Positions 15,570 to 21,986 of a DNA stretch of 21,986 bases are shown piece after piece. Each line of letters begins with the position of its first letter. The first letter of the stretch is position 1. The notes beneath the pieces were generated by a model. That model saw only the letters and a list, made by a program, of their open reading frames with translations, made no database searches and had not been told where the DNA came from. Both the position numbers and the translations under genes were made by a program. This DNA comes from JAEUNJ01 sp052035955 (GTDB lineage: Bacteria > Pseudomonadota > Gammaproteobacteria > Burkholderiales > Rhodocyclaceae), in contig JBPOHD010000083.1 of the NCBI GenBank assembly GCA_052035955.1, positions 1 to 21,986 on the forward strand. Reading direction: 5' to 3'.

Positions 15570-15598
15570 ACGATATAGAAATTTAATCTCGACGTCAA
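15570..15598 (-). promoter_or_regulatory. Sigma-70 type promoter for the lower unit
   Basis: On the minus strand TTGACG (-35, 15593-15598) and TATCGT (-10, 15570-15575) are separated by exactly 17 bases in a locally AT-rich stretch. A start near 15563 would give a leader of about 20 bases before the DUF336 gene. Because a terminator precedes it, this promoter would let the lower genes be read independently of the sigma-54 promoter. Confidence 0.6.
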
Positions 15599-15616
15599 TA
15601 GCAAATCTCGAGATTT
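15585..15616 (-). promoter_or_regulatory. Candidate operator: 14-bp palindrome plus repeated half-site
   Basis: A perfect palindrome, AAATCTCGAGATTT (15603-15616), lies just upstream of the -35 hexamer. Its half AATCTCGA recurs as a direct copy at 15585-15592 inside the promoter spacer, 19 bases away. A protein binding both sites would straddle the -35 box. This layout is typical of a repressor site (TetR, GntR, MarR or IclR type), but no regulator gene is in the window, so the partner is unknown. Confidence 0.5.
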
Positions 15617-15671
15617 CGCAACCCACTTCGATGACTCTCGCCGCCTTGGCGTTTTGCGCGGGCGGCGCCCT

Positions 15672-15745
15672 TTTCGCGGGCAAGCCCGCTCCTACAAAAC
15701 CCATCCGCGCCGCGAGACCCTGTAGGAGCGGGCTTGCCCGCGAAA
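15672..15745. repeat. REP-like inverted pair
   Basis: Two 25-base arms, 15672-15696 and 15721-15745, are perfect inverted copies around a 24-base centre. Each arm is itself a near-palindrome with the core GCGGGCAAGCCCGC and an end CTCCTACA. This matches the look of Pseudomonas-type REP/REPIN elements, which are spread by RAYT transposases. No RAYT gene is in the window. It lies between the terminator of the upper unit and the promoter of the lower one. Confidence 0.85.
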
Positions 15746-15775
15746 TCCTGGATTCGAGAGCCCACCGCACAAGGC

Positions 15776-15809
15776 AAAAAGGGGGAAGCACCCGCCGGGC
15801 GCCTCCCCC
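15776..15809 (-). terminator. Intrinsic terminator after dmpB
   Basis: On the minus strand GGGGGAGGCGCCC and GGGTGCTTCCCCC pair as a 13-bp stem (two G-T wobbles) around a 3-base loop, directly followed by CTTTTT-like sequence (five T residues). It begins 29 bases after the catechol dioxygenase stop. It should end most transcripts from the upper unit before the lower genes. Confidence 0.88.
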
Positions 15810-15838
15810 CCTGCTGCCGGGCATCCCGCTGGGAGGCC

Positions 15839-16768
15839 TCAGGTCACCACGCTCAGGAAGCGCTCGTTGAGCTTGCGGTCGTGGTAGAAGACGCCGGCTC
15901 CGACCTCATCCCAGGTCCACGTGACCGGTTGCATGTCCGGATACCAGTTGTAGCCGCCGCAGAAGGTTTCCATCCGGTTCCCCGAGGGGTCGAAGAAATA
16001 GATGGTCGTGCCGCGGGTGACGCCGTGGCGGGTCGGGCCGATGTCGATGGACACGCGGTTCATGGACATCAGGTCGGCGGCACGCAGGACCCGCTCCCAG
16101 GAATCGAGCAGGAAGGAAACATGGTGCAGCTTGCCGTCCTCCGCATGGCGGACCATGGCGATGTCGTGGGCCTTGGTCGAGCAGGTCAGCCAGGTGGCCA
16201 GGTCGGTCACGCCGTCCTCCAGCTTGACGCGCTCGACCAGGCTGAAGCCGAGAACTTCCTCGAACAGCTTCCGGTTGCCGTCGATGTCGCCGCCGTAGAT
16301 CAGGCAGTGGTCCATGCGGATGGGGGCGATGCCCCTTTCCGCATCGGGCGTCCAGGCTTCCGGATTCACGTAGGGCATGCCGTTGCCGACGTCCTTCTTG
16401 TCGGCGTAGAGCTCGATGGTGTGGCCGGTGGGCACCTGGAAGCGCACCCGCTCGCCGGTCTCCAGCATCTCGCCGGCCGGCATGCGCTCGGTGGCGACAC
16501 CGTAGGCCTTGAGGTCGGAGTCGAGCTTTTCCAGGGTCGCCTTGTCGCGCACCTTGAAGCCGAAGGCGTCGAGGCCGGCCCGATCCGCCTTGCGGATCAC
16601 GAAGCTGTTGTGGTCCCGCTCGTCCCAGCACTTGAAATAGACCCGGCCGTTCTTGTCACGCCCGGTTTCCTTGAGCCCCATCACGCGGCCGTAGAAATCG
16701 ACGGACTCCTCCAGGTCGAGCACCCTCACCACCGCATGGCCGGGGCGCAGTACGCCAGTCATTGCCAT
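15839..16768 (-). CDS. dmpB: Catechol 2,3-dioxygenase (extradiol, XylE type)
   Basis: A 309-residue Fe(II) extradiol dioxygenase that opens catechol next to the hydroxyls, giving 2-hydroxymuconic semialdehyde. The start at ATG 16768 follows AAGGAG. The N-terminus (GVLRPGHAVVRVLD) and the two-domain vicinal-oxygen-chelate layout match XylE. Putative iron ligands by comparison are His154 (RMDHCLIYG), His216 (LHHVSFLL) and Glu267 (NRMETFCGG). His201 (STKAHD), His248 (TRHGV) and Tyr257 are the other active-site residues. The signature IYFFDPSGNRMETF is intact. It is the last gene of the upper unit, next to its ferredoxin partner. These enzymes lose activity with some catechols by iron oxidation, which explains the neighbour. 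Confidence 0.97.
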   Translation of the reverse strand: MAMTGVLRPGHAVVRVLDLEESVDFYGRVMGLKETGRDKNGRVYFKCWDERDHNSFVIRKADRAGLDAFGFKVRDKATLEKLDSDLKAYGVATERMPAGEMLETGERVRFQVPTGHTIELYADKKDVGNGMPYVNPEAWTPDAERGIAPIRMDHCLIYGGDIDGNRKLFEEVLGFSLVERVKLEDGVTDLATWLTCSTKAHDIAMVRHAEDGKLHHVSFLLDSWERVLRAADLMSMNRVSIDIGPTRHGVTRGTTIYFFDPSGNRMETFCGGYNWYPDMQPVTWTWDEVGAGVFYHDRKLNERFLSVVT

Positions 16769-16800
16769 CTTGTAATCTCCTTCTCCGTTGGATTGAACTG

Positions 16801-17130
16801 CTACTCAGCGATTGCCGCATTCACGTCGCGGCAGACGTTCTTCTTCATCTTTCCCAGGACCCGCAACGTGACGTCGCTGGTCGGCTTGACCCGGCAGGCC
16901 AGCACCTGGTGGGCGGCCTCCTCCTCCTCGCTCACATGGTCCCGGCTCATCACGCGCTTGCTGTACGTGCCGGCGACGATCTCCACCTTGCAGACGCCGC
17001 AGCCGCCGCCGCGGCAACCGACCGGAATTCCCTTCTTGGCCAGGGCCTCCATGCCTTCGAGCAGGGTCTTGTAATCGGGACAGCGGTAGGTCTCCCCGGT
17101 GTCTTCGATCGTAACGGTGTAGGCGGCCAT
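16801..17130 (-). CDS. dmpQ: XylT-type [2Fe-2S] ferredoxin that reactivates catechol dioxygenase
   Basis: A 109-residue plant-type ferredoxin with cluster cysteines C39, C44, C47 and C79 (CX4CX2CX31C, in PVGCRGGGCGVCKVEIV and VLACR). ATG 17130 gives the family N-terminus and has AAGGA upstream. The open frame extends much further but only overlaps dmpP in another frame. In the TOL and dmp systems this protein reduces oxidised iron in catechol 2,3-dioxygenase and restores activity. Its position between the hydroxylase reductase gene (32 bases away) and dmpB matches that order. The length is ordinary for the family. Confidence 0.94.
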   Translation of the reverse strand: MAAYTVTIEDTGETYRCPDYKTLLEGMEALAKKGIPVGCRGGGCGVCKVEIVAGTYSKRVMSRDHVSEEEEAAHQVLACRVKPTSDVTLRVLGKMKKNVCRDVNAAIAE

Positions 17131-17162
17131 GCTCAACCGTGTCCTTGTCAGGGTCTTCCGCG

Positions 17163-18218
17163 TCAGATCTTCTTGAACAGCGGACTGCGCACCTGCTGGG
17201 CGTCGGCCGCCGAAAAAAACTTTTCGGTGTAGATGTCGCGTTCGAACAGGCGCCCCTGCATCAGGGTCGTGATGCAGGCGTCGATCATCACCGGCGGCCC
17301 GCACAGATAGGCCTTGTGGCCGCGGAAATCGTTGTCGAAATGGGCCTTCGCGGCCTCGTGCACGAAGCCCCGGAAGCCCGTCCACGCGGAACCGGCCGGC
17401 TCGTCGGAAAGGGCCGGCACGTAGCGGAAGTTCGGGTGCTTCGCGGCCAGCGCCAGGAAGTCGTCGTGGTAGTAGAGCTCGGCCCGATTGCGGGCGCCGT
17501 AGCAGAGGGTGATCGGCTTGTCGAAGCCCTCTTCCAGCAGGTCGAGGATCATCGACCTCGGGCTGGAAAGGCCGGACCCGCCGGCGAAGAAGATCAGCGG
17601 CACGTCGGCCGATTTCCTGACGAAGAAGCGGCCGTAGGGCCCGGACAGCTTGACGCTGTCGCCGACGGCGAGGCGCTCGTGCACCCAGGTGGTGGCGGCG
17701 CCGCCGGGCACCAGGCGGATGTTCAGTTCCGCCTCGCGCCGCTTCGACGGCGCATTGGCCAGGGAAAAGGCCCGCGACTGGGCCTGGCCCGGCACGTGCA
17801 GGTTGATGTACTGGCCGGCCTGGAAGTCCAGGTCGTGGTCCAGTTCGACGAAGACGCCCTTGATGGTGGGCGTCAGGGCCTCGATGCGGGAGACCCGGCC
17901 GGTGAAATCCTGGACCGGGATCACCCGGGCGTCCGGCTCCTCGTCGATCTCCGCCTCGATGACGGCGTCCGATTGCAGCGTGGCGCAGCAGGCGAGGCAC
18001 TTGCCCTCCTCCCGCTCGTAATCCATCAGGGCGAAGGTGGTGGCCTCGCCGTGTTCGTATTCGCCGTCGAGCACCTGCACGCGACAGGTGGAGCAGAGGC
18101 CGTGGCAGCAGGCGTGGGGCAGGTAGATGCCGGCGCGCAGGGAGGCGTCGAGGATGGTCTGGCCCTCCTCCACCTCGATGGTCTGGCCCAGCGGCTCGAT
18201 GGTCAGTTGGTAGCTCAT
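17163..18218 (-). CDS. dmpP: Phenol hydroxylase P5, FAD/[2Fe-2S] reductase
   Basis: A 351-residue NADH-dependent reductase that feeds electrons to the di-iron oxygenase. An N-terminal ferredoxin domain carries C37, C42, C45 and C77 (HACCHGLCSTCRV, CLACCAT). The FAD-binding region follows with RAFSLAN at about residues 148-154, and then an NAD domain with GGSGLSSPRSM and CGPP. All match DmpP in length and order. The start is preceded by AGCGAACAGAACCCC, with no good Shine-Dalgarno sequence, unlike every other gene in the unit. A strong palindrome precedes it, so lower expression of the reductase than of the oxygenase subunits is plausible. Confidence 0.96.
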   Translation of the reverse strand: MSYQLTIEPLGQTIEVEEGQTILDASLRAGIYLPHACCHGLCSTCRVQVLDGEYEHGEATTFALMDYEREEGKCLACCATLQSDAVIEAEIDEEPDARVIPVQDFTGRVSRIEALTPTIKGVFVELDHDLDFQAGQYINLHVPGQAQSRAFSLANAPSKRREAELNIRLVPGGAATTWVHERLAVGDSVKLSGPYGRFFVRKSADVPLIFFAGGSGLSSPRSMILDLLEEGFDKPITLCYGARNRAELYYHDDFLALAAKHPNFRYVPALSDEPAGSAWTGFRGFVHEAAKAHFDNDFRGHKAYLCGPPVMIDACITTLMQGRLFERDIYTEKFFSAADAQQVRSPLFKKI

Positions 18219-18239
18219 GGGGTTCTGTTCGCTTGAATC

Positions 18240-18265
18240 GGCGGGACGGCCGGGGCCGTCCCGCC
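18240..18265. other. GC-rich perfect palindrome between dmpO and dmpP
   Basis: Two 12-base arms, GGCGGGACGGCC and its exact complement, flank only two bases. As RNA this would be a very stable stem of about 11 pairs with a 4-base loop. It begins 16 bases after the dmpO stop and has no T-run on either side, so it is not a standard terminator. It may protect or process the mRNA or lower expression of dmpP. Confidence 0.7.
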
Positions 18266-18281
18266 TTGCTTCATCGCAGGC

Positions 18282-18638
18282 TCAGTGGCAGCTGCCCTTC
18301 AGGCCGGTGAGGCCGGGGGTGCGAAAGCGGATCACGTCCTTGTGCTTCAGGCCGTTCTCCGCCAGGCTCTTGGAATAATCCGGCTTCCACGGCTGGCCCG
18401 ACTTGAACCATTCGACCTTGTCCCAGTCGATCTTGGCGAAGTCCGGATGGACGCCGTAGATGTCCTTGAACGGGCCCTGGCACATCGCGCCGAAGGGCAG
18501 CGTCGGCGGGAAGGGCACGCAGTAGGGCGCGCAGAACATCAGGTGGTCTTCCCAGCCGAAGTAGAGCAGCGGCGCCGGGAACTTCTCCACCGGATCCATC
18601 GGCGCGAATTCGTATTTTCCGATTGCAGCAGTCGTCAT
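18282..18638 (-). CDS. dmpO: Phenol hydroxylase P4, small (gamma) oxygenase subunit
   Basis: A 118-residue subunit of the (alpha-beta-gamma)2 oxygenase core. It contains the family pattern FAPMDPVEKFPAPLLYFGWEDH near the start, then CAPYCVPFPPTLPFGAMCQG and DIYGVHPDFAKIDWDKVEW, all as in DmpO. It makes no catalytic contact by itself and stabilises the alpha subunit dimer. AGGAGG stands just before the start. It lies ten bases after dmpN, and the order N-O-P is that of every known phenol hydroxylase operon. Confidence 0.95.
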   Translation of the reverse strand: MTTAAIGKYEFAPMDPVEKFPAPLLYFGWEDHLMFCAPYCVPFPPTLPFGAMCQGPFKDIYGVHPDFAKIDWDKVEWFKSGQPWKPDYSKSLAENGLKHKDVIRFRTPGLTGLKGSCH

Positions 18639-18648
18639 GGTTTCCTCC

Positions 18649-20214
18649 TCACATGTTCCCGGTGGACATCGCTTTCCACTTCTCGAAGTTGTTCTTGTCC
18701 TCCGAGCCCTTGCCGAATTCGATGCCGTTGAAGTCGAAGTTGTCGCGGCCGATGTTCATGTGGTACCACTGCAGCACCGCGATCAGGGGGTCGAAGCCGG
18801 GGGCCGTCGGATCGGTGCCGGGCTCGAAGCAGTTGCCCTGGTAGATCTGGTGCACCGGCAGCCAGGACTGGATGTACTTCTCGGGCTCGTTGTCGAAGAT
18901 CTCCTTGCAGCCGTCGGAGCAGGTGTGGTACTTCTCGCCCTTGTATTCCGATTCCCGGTAGCAGATCTTGGTCGGGTCGCCGGGCTCGGTGAAGAACATC
19001 GGGATCTGGCAGGTCTGGCACAGCATCGGCAGCGTCTTGCTGTAGAAGCGGTTGCCGCTCTCGGCCATCTGCGTGTAGTTCTCCCACAGCGGACGATAGA
19101 GCTTGTCGAAGCTGTTCGGGTACTTGGCGGCCAGCCAGTCCATGTCCTCCTTGGACGGGGTCCAGGTGTGGAAGGGGGCGGCGGCGCCGTAGTTGTAGAA
19201 CACGTTCCAGGCCTGGTGGGACAGGTAGTCCTTGTCCTCGCAAGCCTGCTTCCAGCCCTTGGGCACGCGGATGCCGTAGCGGGCCAGGTCGGCGAACAGG
19301 GCGCCGCCGTTTTCCTCGGCGTAGATCTCCCAGGCTTCCTTCCAACTCATGACGCGCTTCGGCAGCATGTAGTCCATCATCATGGCGACCAGGGTCAGCA
19401 CGCGGTAGCCGCGCCAGAACCACTTGTCGATCCAGCGCTGGACGATGGGCACGTTGTCCGGGTCCTGTTCGAGGATGAACTTGATCATCTCCAGGCCCAG
19501 GGTCATGTGCCGCGACTCGTCGGACTGGGCCGAGAAGCCGAAGGCCATGGCGCCCATGTCGCCGTTGTAGGCGGCACCGGAGATGAAGGGCACGAAGAGC
19601 AGGTTGGTCAGGACGTACTCGAAGGCGAAGCCGATCGCGATCATGTACTCGAAGGGGCCGGCGGTGATCGCGTCGTCGAAGAAGGACTTGGGCACCGACA
19701 GGTACCAGACCCGGTCATGCATGTGCTGCCAGTCGTGGAAGCCGTTGTAGTGCTTGTTGTAGACCGACATCGAGTGGATCTGCGTCTGGGCGTGGCGGAT
19801 CTCGTCCAGGGATTGCATCAGGCAGGCCACCCGGGCGCCGGCGCCGGGGAAGGAGCGGCCGACGTGGGCGAAGCCTCGGTGGGCCATGTACTCGAGCGGC
19901 GAGACGCCGGTCAGGAACAGCTTCAGGGTGTTGATGTAGCGCGCGTCGGTGACGCCCAGGTGCCCGTTGTTCTGGGCGAAGGCATCCATGATGGCGTAGA
20001 GCTTGCGCTCCTTCTCGGCCTGGTATTTCCAGTAGCCGTCCATGGTCAGGCGGAAGGGGTCTTCCCACTTGGACCAGTCGTGGATCTTGATCCCTTCGTA
20101 GTTCACGTTCGGGAACACCTTGTCCATGGGCTGGTAGGTGGTGTCCCAGTGCAGGTCGCGGGTGAGCGCCGCGTAGCGCTCCTTGAGGCCGAGTTTCTTG
20201 GCTGGCATATCCAT
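18649..20214 (-). CDS. dmpN: Phenol hydroxylase P3, alpha subunit with the di-iron site
   Basis: A 521-residue catalytic subunit of a soluble bacterial multicomponent monooxygenase, which hydroxylates phenol to catechol with O2 and NADH-derived electrons. I chose ATG 20214 (MDMPAKKLG) since AGGAG lies nine bases upstream; the frame stays open 12 codons earlier but only within dmpM. The di-iron ligands by comparison are Glu108, Glu138, His141 (DEIRH), Glu199, Glu233 and His236 (DESRH). A C-terminal zinc-binding segment (a YHS-like fold) has C399, C402, C432 and C436, which this phenol hydroxylase group uses and methane monooxygenases lack. All key residues are present. The gene follows dmpM by 19 bases. 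Confidence 0.97.
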   Translation of the reverse strand: MDMPAKKLGLKERYAALTRDLHWDTTYQPMDKVFPNVNYEGIKIHDWSKWEDPFRLTMDGYWKYQAEKERKLYAIMDAFAQNNGHLGVTDARYINTLKLFLTGVSPLEYMAHRGFAHVGRSFPGAGARVACLMQSLDEIRHAQTQIHSMSVYNKHYNGFHDWQHMHDRVWYLSVPKSFFDDAITAGPFEYMIAIGFAFEYVLTNLLFVPFISGAAYNGDMGAMAFGFSAQSDESRHMTLGLEMIKFILEQDPDNVPIVQRWIDKWFWRGYRVLTLVAMMMDYMLPKRVMSWKEAWEIYAEENGGALFADLARYGIRVPKGWKQACEDKDYLSHQAWNVFYNYGAAAPFHTWTPSKEDMDWLAAKYPNSFDKLYRPLWENYTQMAESGNRFYSKTLPMLCQTCQIPMFFTEPGDPTKICYRESEYKGEKYHTCSDGCKEIFDNEPEKYIQSWLPVHQIYQGNCFEPGTDPTAPGFDPLIAVLQWYHMNIGRDNFDFNGIEFGKGSEDKNNFEKWKAMSTGNM

Positions 20215-20233
20215 GAGCTTTTTCTCCTGATCC

Positions 20234-20503
20234 TCAGTGTTTCCAGGCAAGGACGAACTGATCGTCGTCCTCGTCGATGTTGCCCGACAGGGTGACCAGA
20301 TGCACGTGCATCTCCTGCAGGTCGAAGTCGCGGCCGAGCTTTTCCTCGACGGTGGCGCGCTTGACGACCAGACGGCCGTCGGCGTTCACCTTGACCATGC
20401 CCGGCTGCTCGTCGAGCCTGGCGTGGGGGTTGTCCTCCATGATGGCTTCGACGATGGCGCGGACCTCGTCGGTGCGCTGGAAGGCGATGAATACGGTAGA
20501 CAT
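20234..20503 (-). CDS. dmpM: Phenol hydroxylase P2, coupling/regulatory protein
   Basis: An 89-residue cofactor-free effector protein that binds the oxygenase near the di-iron site and tunes O2 activation and product release. The N-terminus MSTVFIAFQRTDEVRAIVEA and the fold length match DmpM and related MmoB/TmoD proteins. GAGGAG lies upstream of the start. It follows dmpL by 19 bases. The acidic tail NIDEDDDQFVLAW is typical of this group. Nothing unusual is seen. Confidence 0.95.
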   Translation of the reverse strand: MSTVFIAFQRTDEVRAIVEAIMEDNPHARLDEQPGMVKVNADGRLVVKRATVEEKLGRDFDLQEMHVHLVTLSGNIDEDDDQFVLAWKH

Positions 20504-20522
20504 GTCTTCTCCTCTCCGACCC

Positions 20523-21515
20523 TTAGATGGCCAAGCCGGCCTTGGCGCAGCGGGCCTTGAACTGGGTCATCGCCTCGTCGATGGCCCCGGCGGCGGCATC
20601 GCCCAGGGCATGGGCGACGATGGGTTGCAGGGCCTTGGCGGCGCGGGCGGTCCAGGCCTTGGTCCAGGCCTCGAGCTGGGCCTTGTTCTCGGCGGACTCG
20701 GCGGCCGCGGTCTTGATGGTGGCGTCGACCCACTTGGAGGCATCGGCGAACCAGTCGGCCTGGAAGCGGGTGAGCATGGACACGGCGGGACCGGACTGGC
20801 TGGTCAGGTAGTCGTCCACGCGCTTGAACAGCAGCGGGAACATGAGGCCGTCGAGGGCCAGGTTCTGGGCGACGAAGAGCTCGAACCAGTCGGCGACGAC
20901 GAAGCTGTCCTCGACATAGCGGCGCAGTTCCTGCCACTTGGCGTCCTTGAGCCAGGCTTCCTTGCCGGCCGCCAGGTCGTCGGGGCCGCCGAGCAGCAGC
21001 CCGAGGCGGGACAGGTACTGGGCGGAACCCAGACGGTCCATGCCCTGGAACTGGGCCGGGGCGGTGATGGCAGTGCCGAAGCCGTAGGCGCAGATGGCGG
21101 AGTTGTTCATGTTGGCGCCCCACTCCACGTGGCGCAGGGGCACGTAGAGTTCGAGGGCCAGCTTGCGGACCGCCGCCGACAGGTTGGAGGAAAGCCCCCG
21201 CGTTTCGACGAACTCGATGTCCGCCTCGGCCGTCTCCTGAAGACGCGCACGGGCCTGGGTCCACGAACCGTAGTAGAACTGGCGCGGATCCTTGAACGTG
21301 TACCAGTCCTTCATCTTGATGGCGGTACGCGTCTCGTCGAAGATCTTGTGCGCCGGGTCCCAGGTCGGGCGATAGTGGTAGTTGGTCTTGGCCTGCACGT
21401 CCCACGTGCCTTCCTGATAGCGGCTGGCCGGCTTGTCGCCGCCCAGTCGCTTGGCGACATGGTCGAAGGTCTGCCGCAGCGGGGTGATGCTGACGGTCCG
21501 CAGATCAATTTGCAT
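20523..21515 (-). CDS. dmpL: Phenol hydroxylase P1, beta oxygenase subunit
   Basis: A 330-residue structural subunit of the oxygenase core, with the ferritin-like helical fold of the alpha subunit but without its iron ligands. The N-terminus MQIDLRTVSITPLRQTFDHV and the segment RYQEGTWDVQAKTNYHYRPTWDP match DmpL, as do the Trp/Tyr-rich patches around WYTFKDPRQFYYGSW. The start has AGGAGG upstream. It lies 42 bases after dmpK. It supplies the docking surface for the other subunits and has no catalytic metal site of its own. Confidence 0.96.
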   Translation of the reverse strand: MQIDLRTVSITPLRQTFDHVAKRLGGDKPASRYQEGTWDVQAKTNYHYRPTWDPAHKIFDETRTAIKMKDWYTFKDPRQFYYGSWTQARARLQETAEADIEFVETRGLSSNLSAAVRKLALELYVPLRHVEWGANMNNSAICAYGFGTAITAPAQFQGMDRLGSAQYLSRLGLLLGGPDDLAAGKEAWLKDAKWQELRRYVEDSFVVADWFELFVAQNLALDGLMFPLLFKRVDDYLTSQSGPAVSMLTRFQADWFADASKWVDATIKTAAAESAENKAQLEAWTKAWTARAAKALQPIVAHALGDAAAGAIDEAMTQFKARCAKAGLAI

Positions 21516-21557
21516 CTAGCTTCCTCCTCTTGTGGTCCGGCCGACGGCCGGGTGAAA

Positions 21558-21830
21558 TCAAAGATTCTTCTTGAAGCGCTGGTGGGTCGCGTCGCGCAGG
21601 CTCCAGCGCCACTCCGCGTCCTCGTCGCCCAGCTTGAGGCGACCCTTCTCGTCGATGAAGGTGACCTTGTTGGCGGCGCAGAACTCGTCGAAGGCCGGTG
21701 CAGCCATGATCAGTTCCACGAACAGCTCGGGTTCGCCGATGGCGAACTCGAACTCGACGAGACCGTTCTCCCTCAGTTCCGTGACGCGGACGAACTTGCG
21801 GGTGGTGTCGAAGGGCTTTTCTTCATTCAT
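21558..21830 (-). CDS. dmpK: Phenol hydroxylase P0, assembly protein
   Basis: A 90-residue protein, first gene of the upper unit. It is recognised by FVRVTELRENGLVEFEFAIGEPELFVELI and its place before dmpL. In CF600 DmpK is needed to assemble active, iron-loaded hydroxylase but is not part of the final oxygenase. GGGAG precedes the ATG by nine bases. The sigma-54 site at 21869-21883 puts the expected transcription start about 27 bases upstream of the start codon. There is no sign of truncation. Confidence 0.93.
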   Translation of the reverse strand: MNEEKPFDTTRKFVRVTELRENGLVEFEFAIGEPELFVELIMAAPAFDEFCAANKVTFIDEKGRLKLGDEDAEWRWSLRDATHQRFKKNL

Positions 21831-21868
21831 GGTCGTGACTCCCGACTGCGGCGGTGGAGCCCCCTTTA

Positions 21869-21883
21869 GCGAACGCCGTGCCA
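21869..21883 (-). promoter_or_regulatory. Sigma-54 (-24/-12) promoter of the upper unit
   Basis: On the minus strand TGGCACGGCGTTCGC keeps the invariant GG and GC with their exact 12-base offset and matches the consensus TGGCAC-N5-TTGC at all but one position. It lies 38 bases before dmpK. Phenol operons of the dmp type are driven by sigma-54 with a DmpR/XylR activator; that regulator gene is not in the window and may lie just to the right. Confidence 0.85.
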
Positions 21884-21968
21884 GGGACCGTAAAGCCGCG
21901 CCAGGCCTGAATTCCCATCGAATCGGCGTCCGCCCGGACTGCCGGATTTTGCTTCAGACGTAAATCAT

Positions 21969-21984
21969 TTAATGAACTGATCAA
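21969..21984 (-). promoter_or_regulatory. Possible DmpR/XylR upstream activating site
   Basis: The minus strand reads TTGATCAGTTCATTAA, which I compare with the XylR/DmpR-type site TTGATCAATTGATCAA: 13 of 16 positions agree and the left half is perfect. It is about 90 bases upstream of the -24 element, a sensible distance for an enhancer site. It lies at the window edge, so a second copy cannot be seen. The overlapping GATCAGTTCATTA also resembles an IHF site with one mismatch. Confidence 0.4.
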
Positions 21985-21986
21985 GT

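Noticed and set aside
17131..18000. Extended open frame upstream of the ferredoxin gene
   Set aside because: It overlaps dmpP in another frame and has the Arg/Pro-rich look of shadow translation. The real start is ATG 17130.
1..21986. tRNA, rRNA or riboswitch genes
   Set aside because: I saw no tRNA-like cloverleaf, rRNA core segment or known riboswitch pattern in the intergenic gaps by eye; a covariance-model search would be decisive.

Overview
The window is GC-rich, gene-dense DNA that looks like a betaproteobacterium able to degrade aromatic compounds. Rhodocyclales (Thauera, Azoarcus or Zoogloea type) is my best guess. It rests on gene content, codon use and the IS type, not on any marker gene.

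Left part, 1 to about 5.1 kb, minus strand: a signalling cluster. In transcription order it has a large membrane hybrid histidine kinase (two PAS domains, HisKA, HATPase, receiver), a Tat-exported ABC-type substrate-binding protein with no permease beside it, and a membrane sensor gene cut off after its periplasmic domain by an IS3-family element. Only the start of that element's orfA lies in the window.

Middle part, 5.4 to 9.6 kb, plus strand: a three-gene potassium unit. A short KdpD-like kinase lacking the usual N-terminal half is followed by a KdpE-like response regulator (4-base overlap) and a Kup-type K+ transporter. No kdpFABC is in the window.

Right part, 21.8 down to 9.7 kb, minus strand: a nearly complete phenol meta-cleavage pathway. 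The upper unit dmpKLMNOPQB encodes the multicomponent phenol hydroxylase, a XylT-type ferredoxin and catechol 2,3-dioxygenase. It has a sigma-54 type -24/-12 site just upstream of dmpK, a partial XylR/DmpR-like site at the window edge, and a strong intrinsic terminator after dmpB. The lower unit is a GlcG/HbpS-like (DUF336) gene followed by dmpC, E, F, G, H and I. It appears to have its own sigma-70 type promoter with a palindromic operator candidate, and ends in another intrinsic terminator. Together the enzymes would convert phenol to catechol, to 2-hydroxymuconic semialdehyde, through the dehydrogenase (4-oxalocrotonate) branch to 2-hydroxypentadienoate, then to pyruvate and acetyl-CoA. The hydrolase gene dmpD of the classical Pseudomonas CF600 order is absent.

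The parts that depart from the textbook are the two-unit layout of the pathway with its operator candidate, the DUF336 gene in the dmpB-dmpC junction, a repeat-rich inverted element inside the operon between dmpE and dmpF, a REP-like inverted pair beside the upper terminator, and the truncated KdpD with a degraded G1 box coupled to kup.
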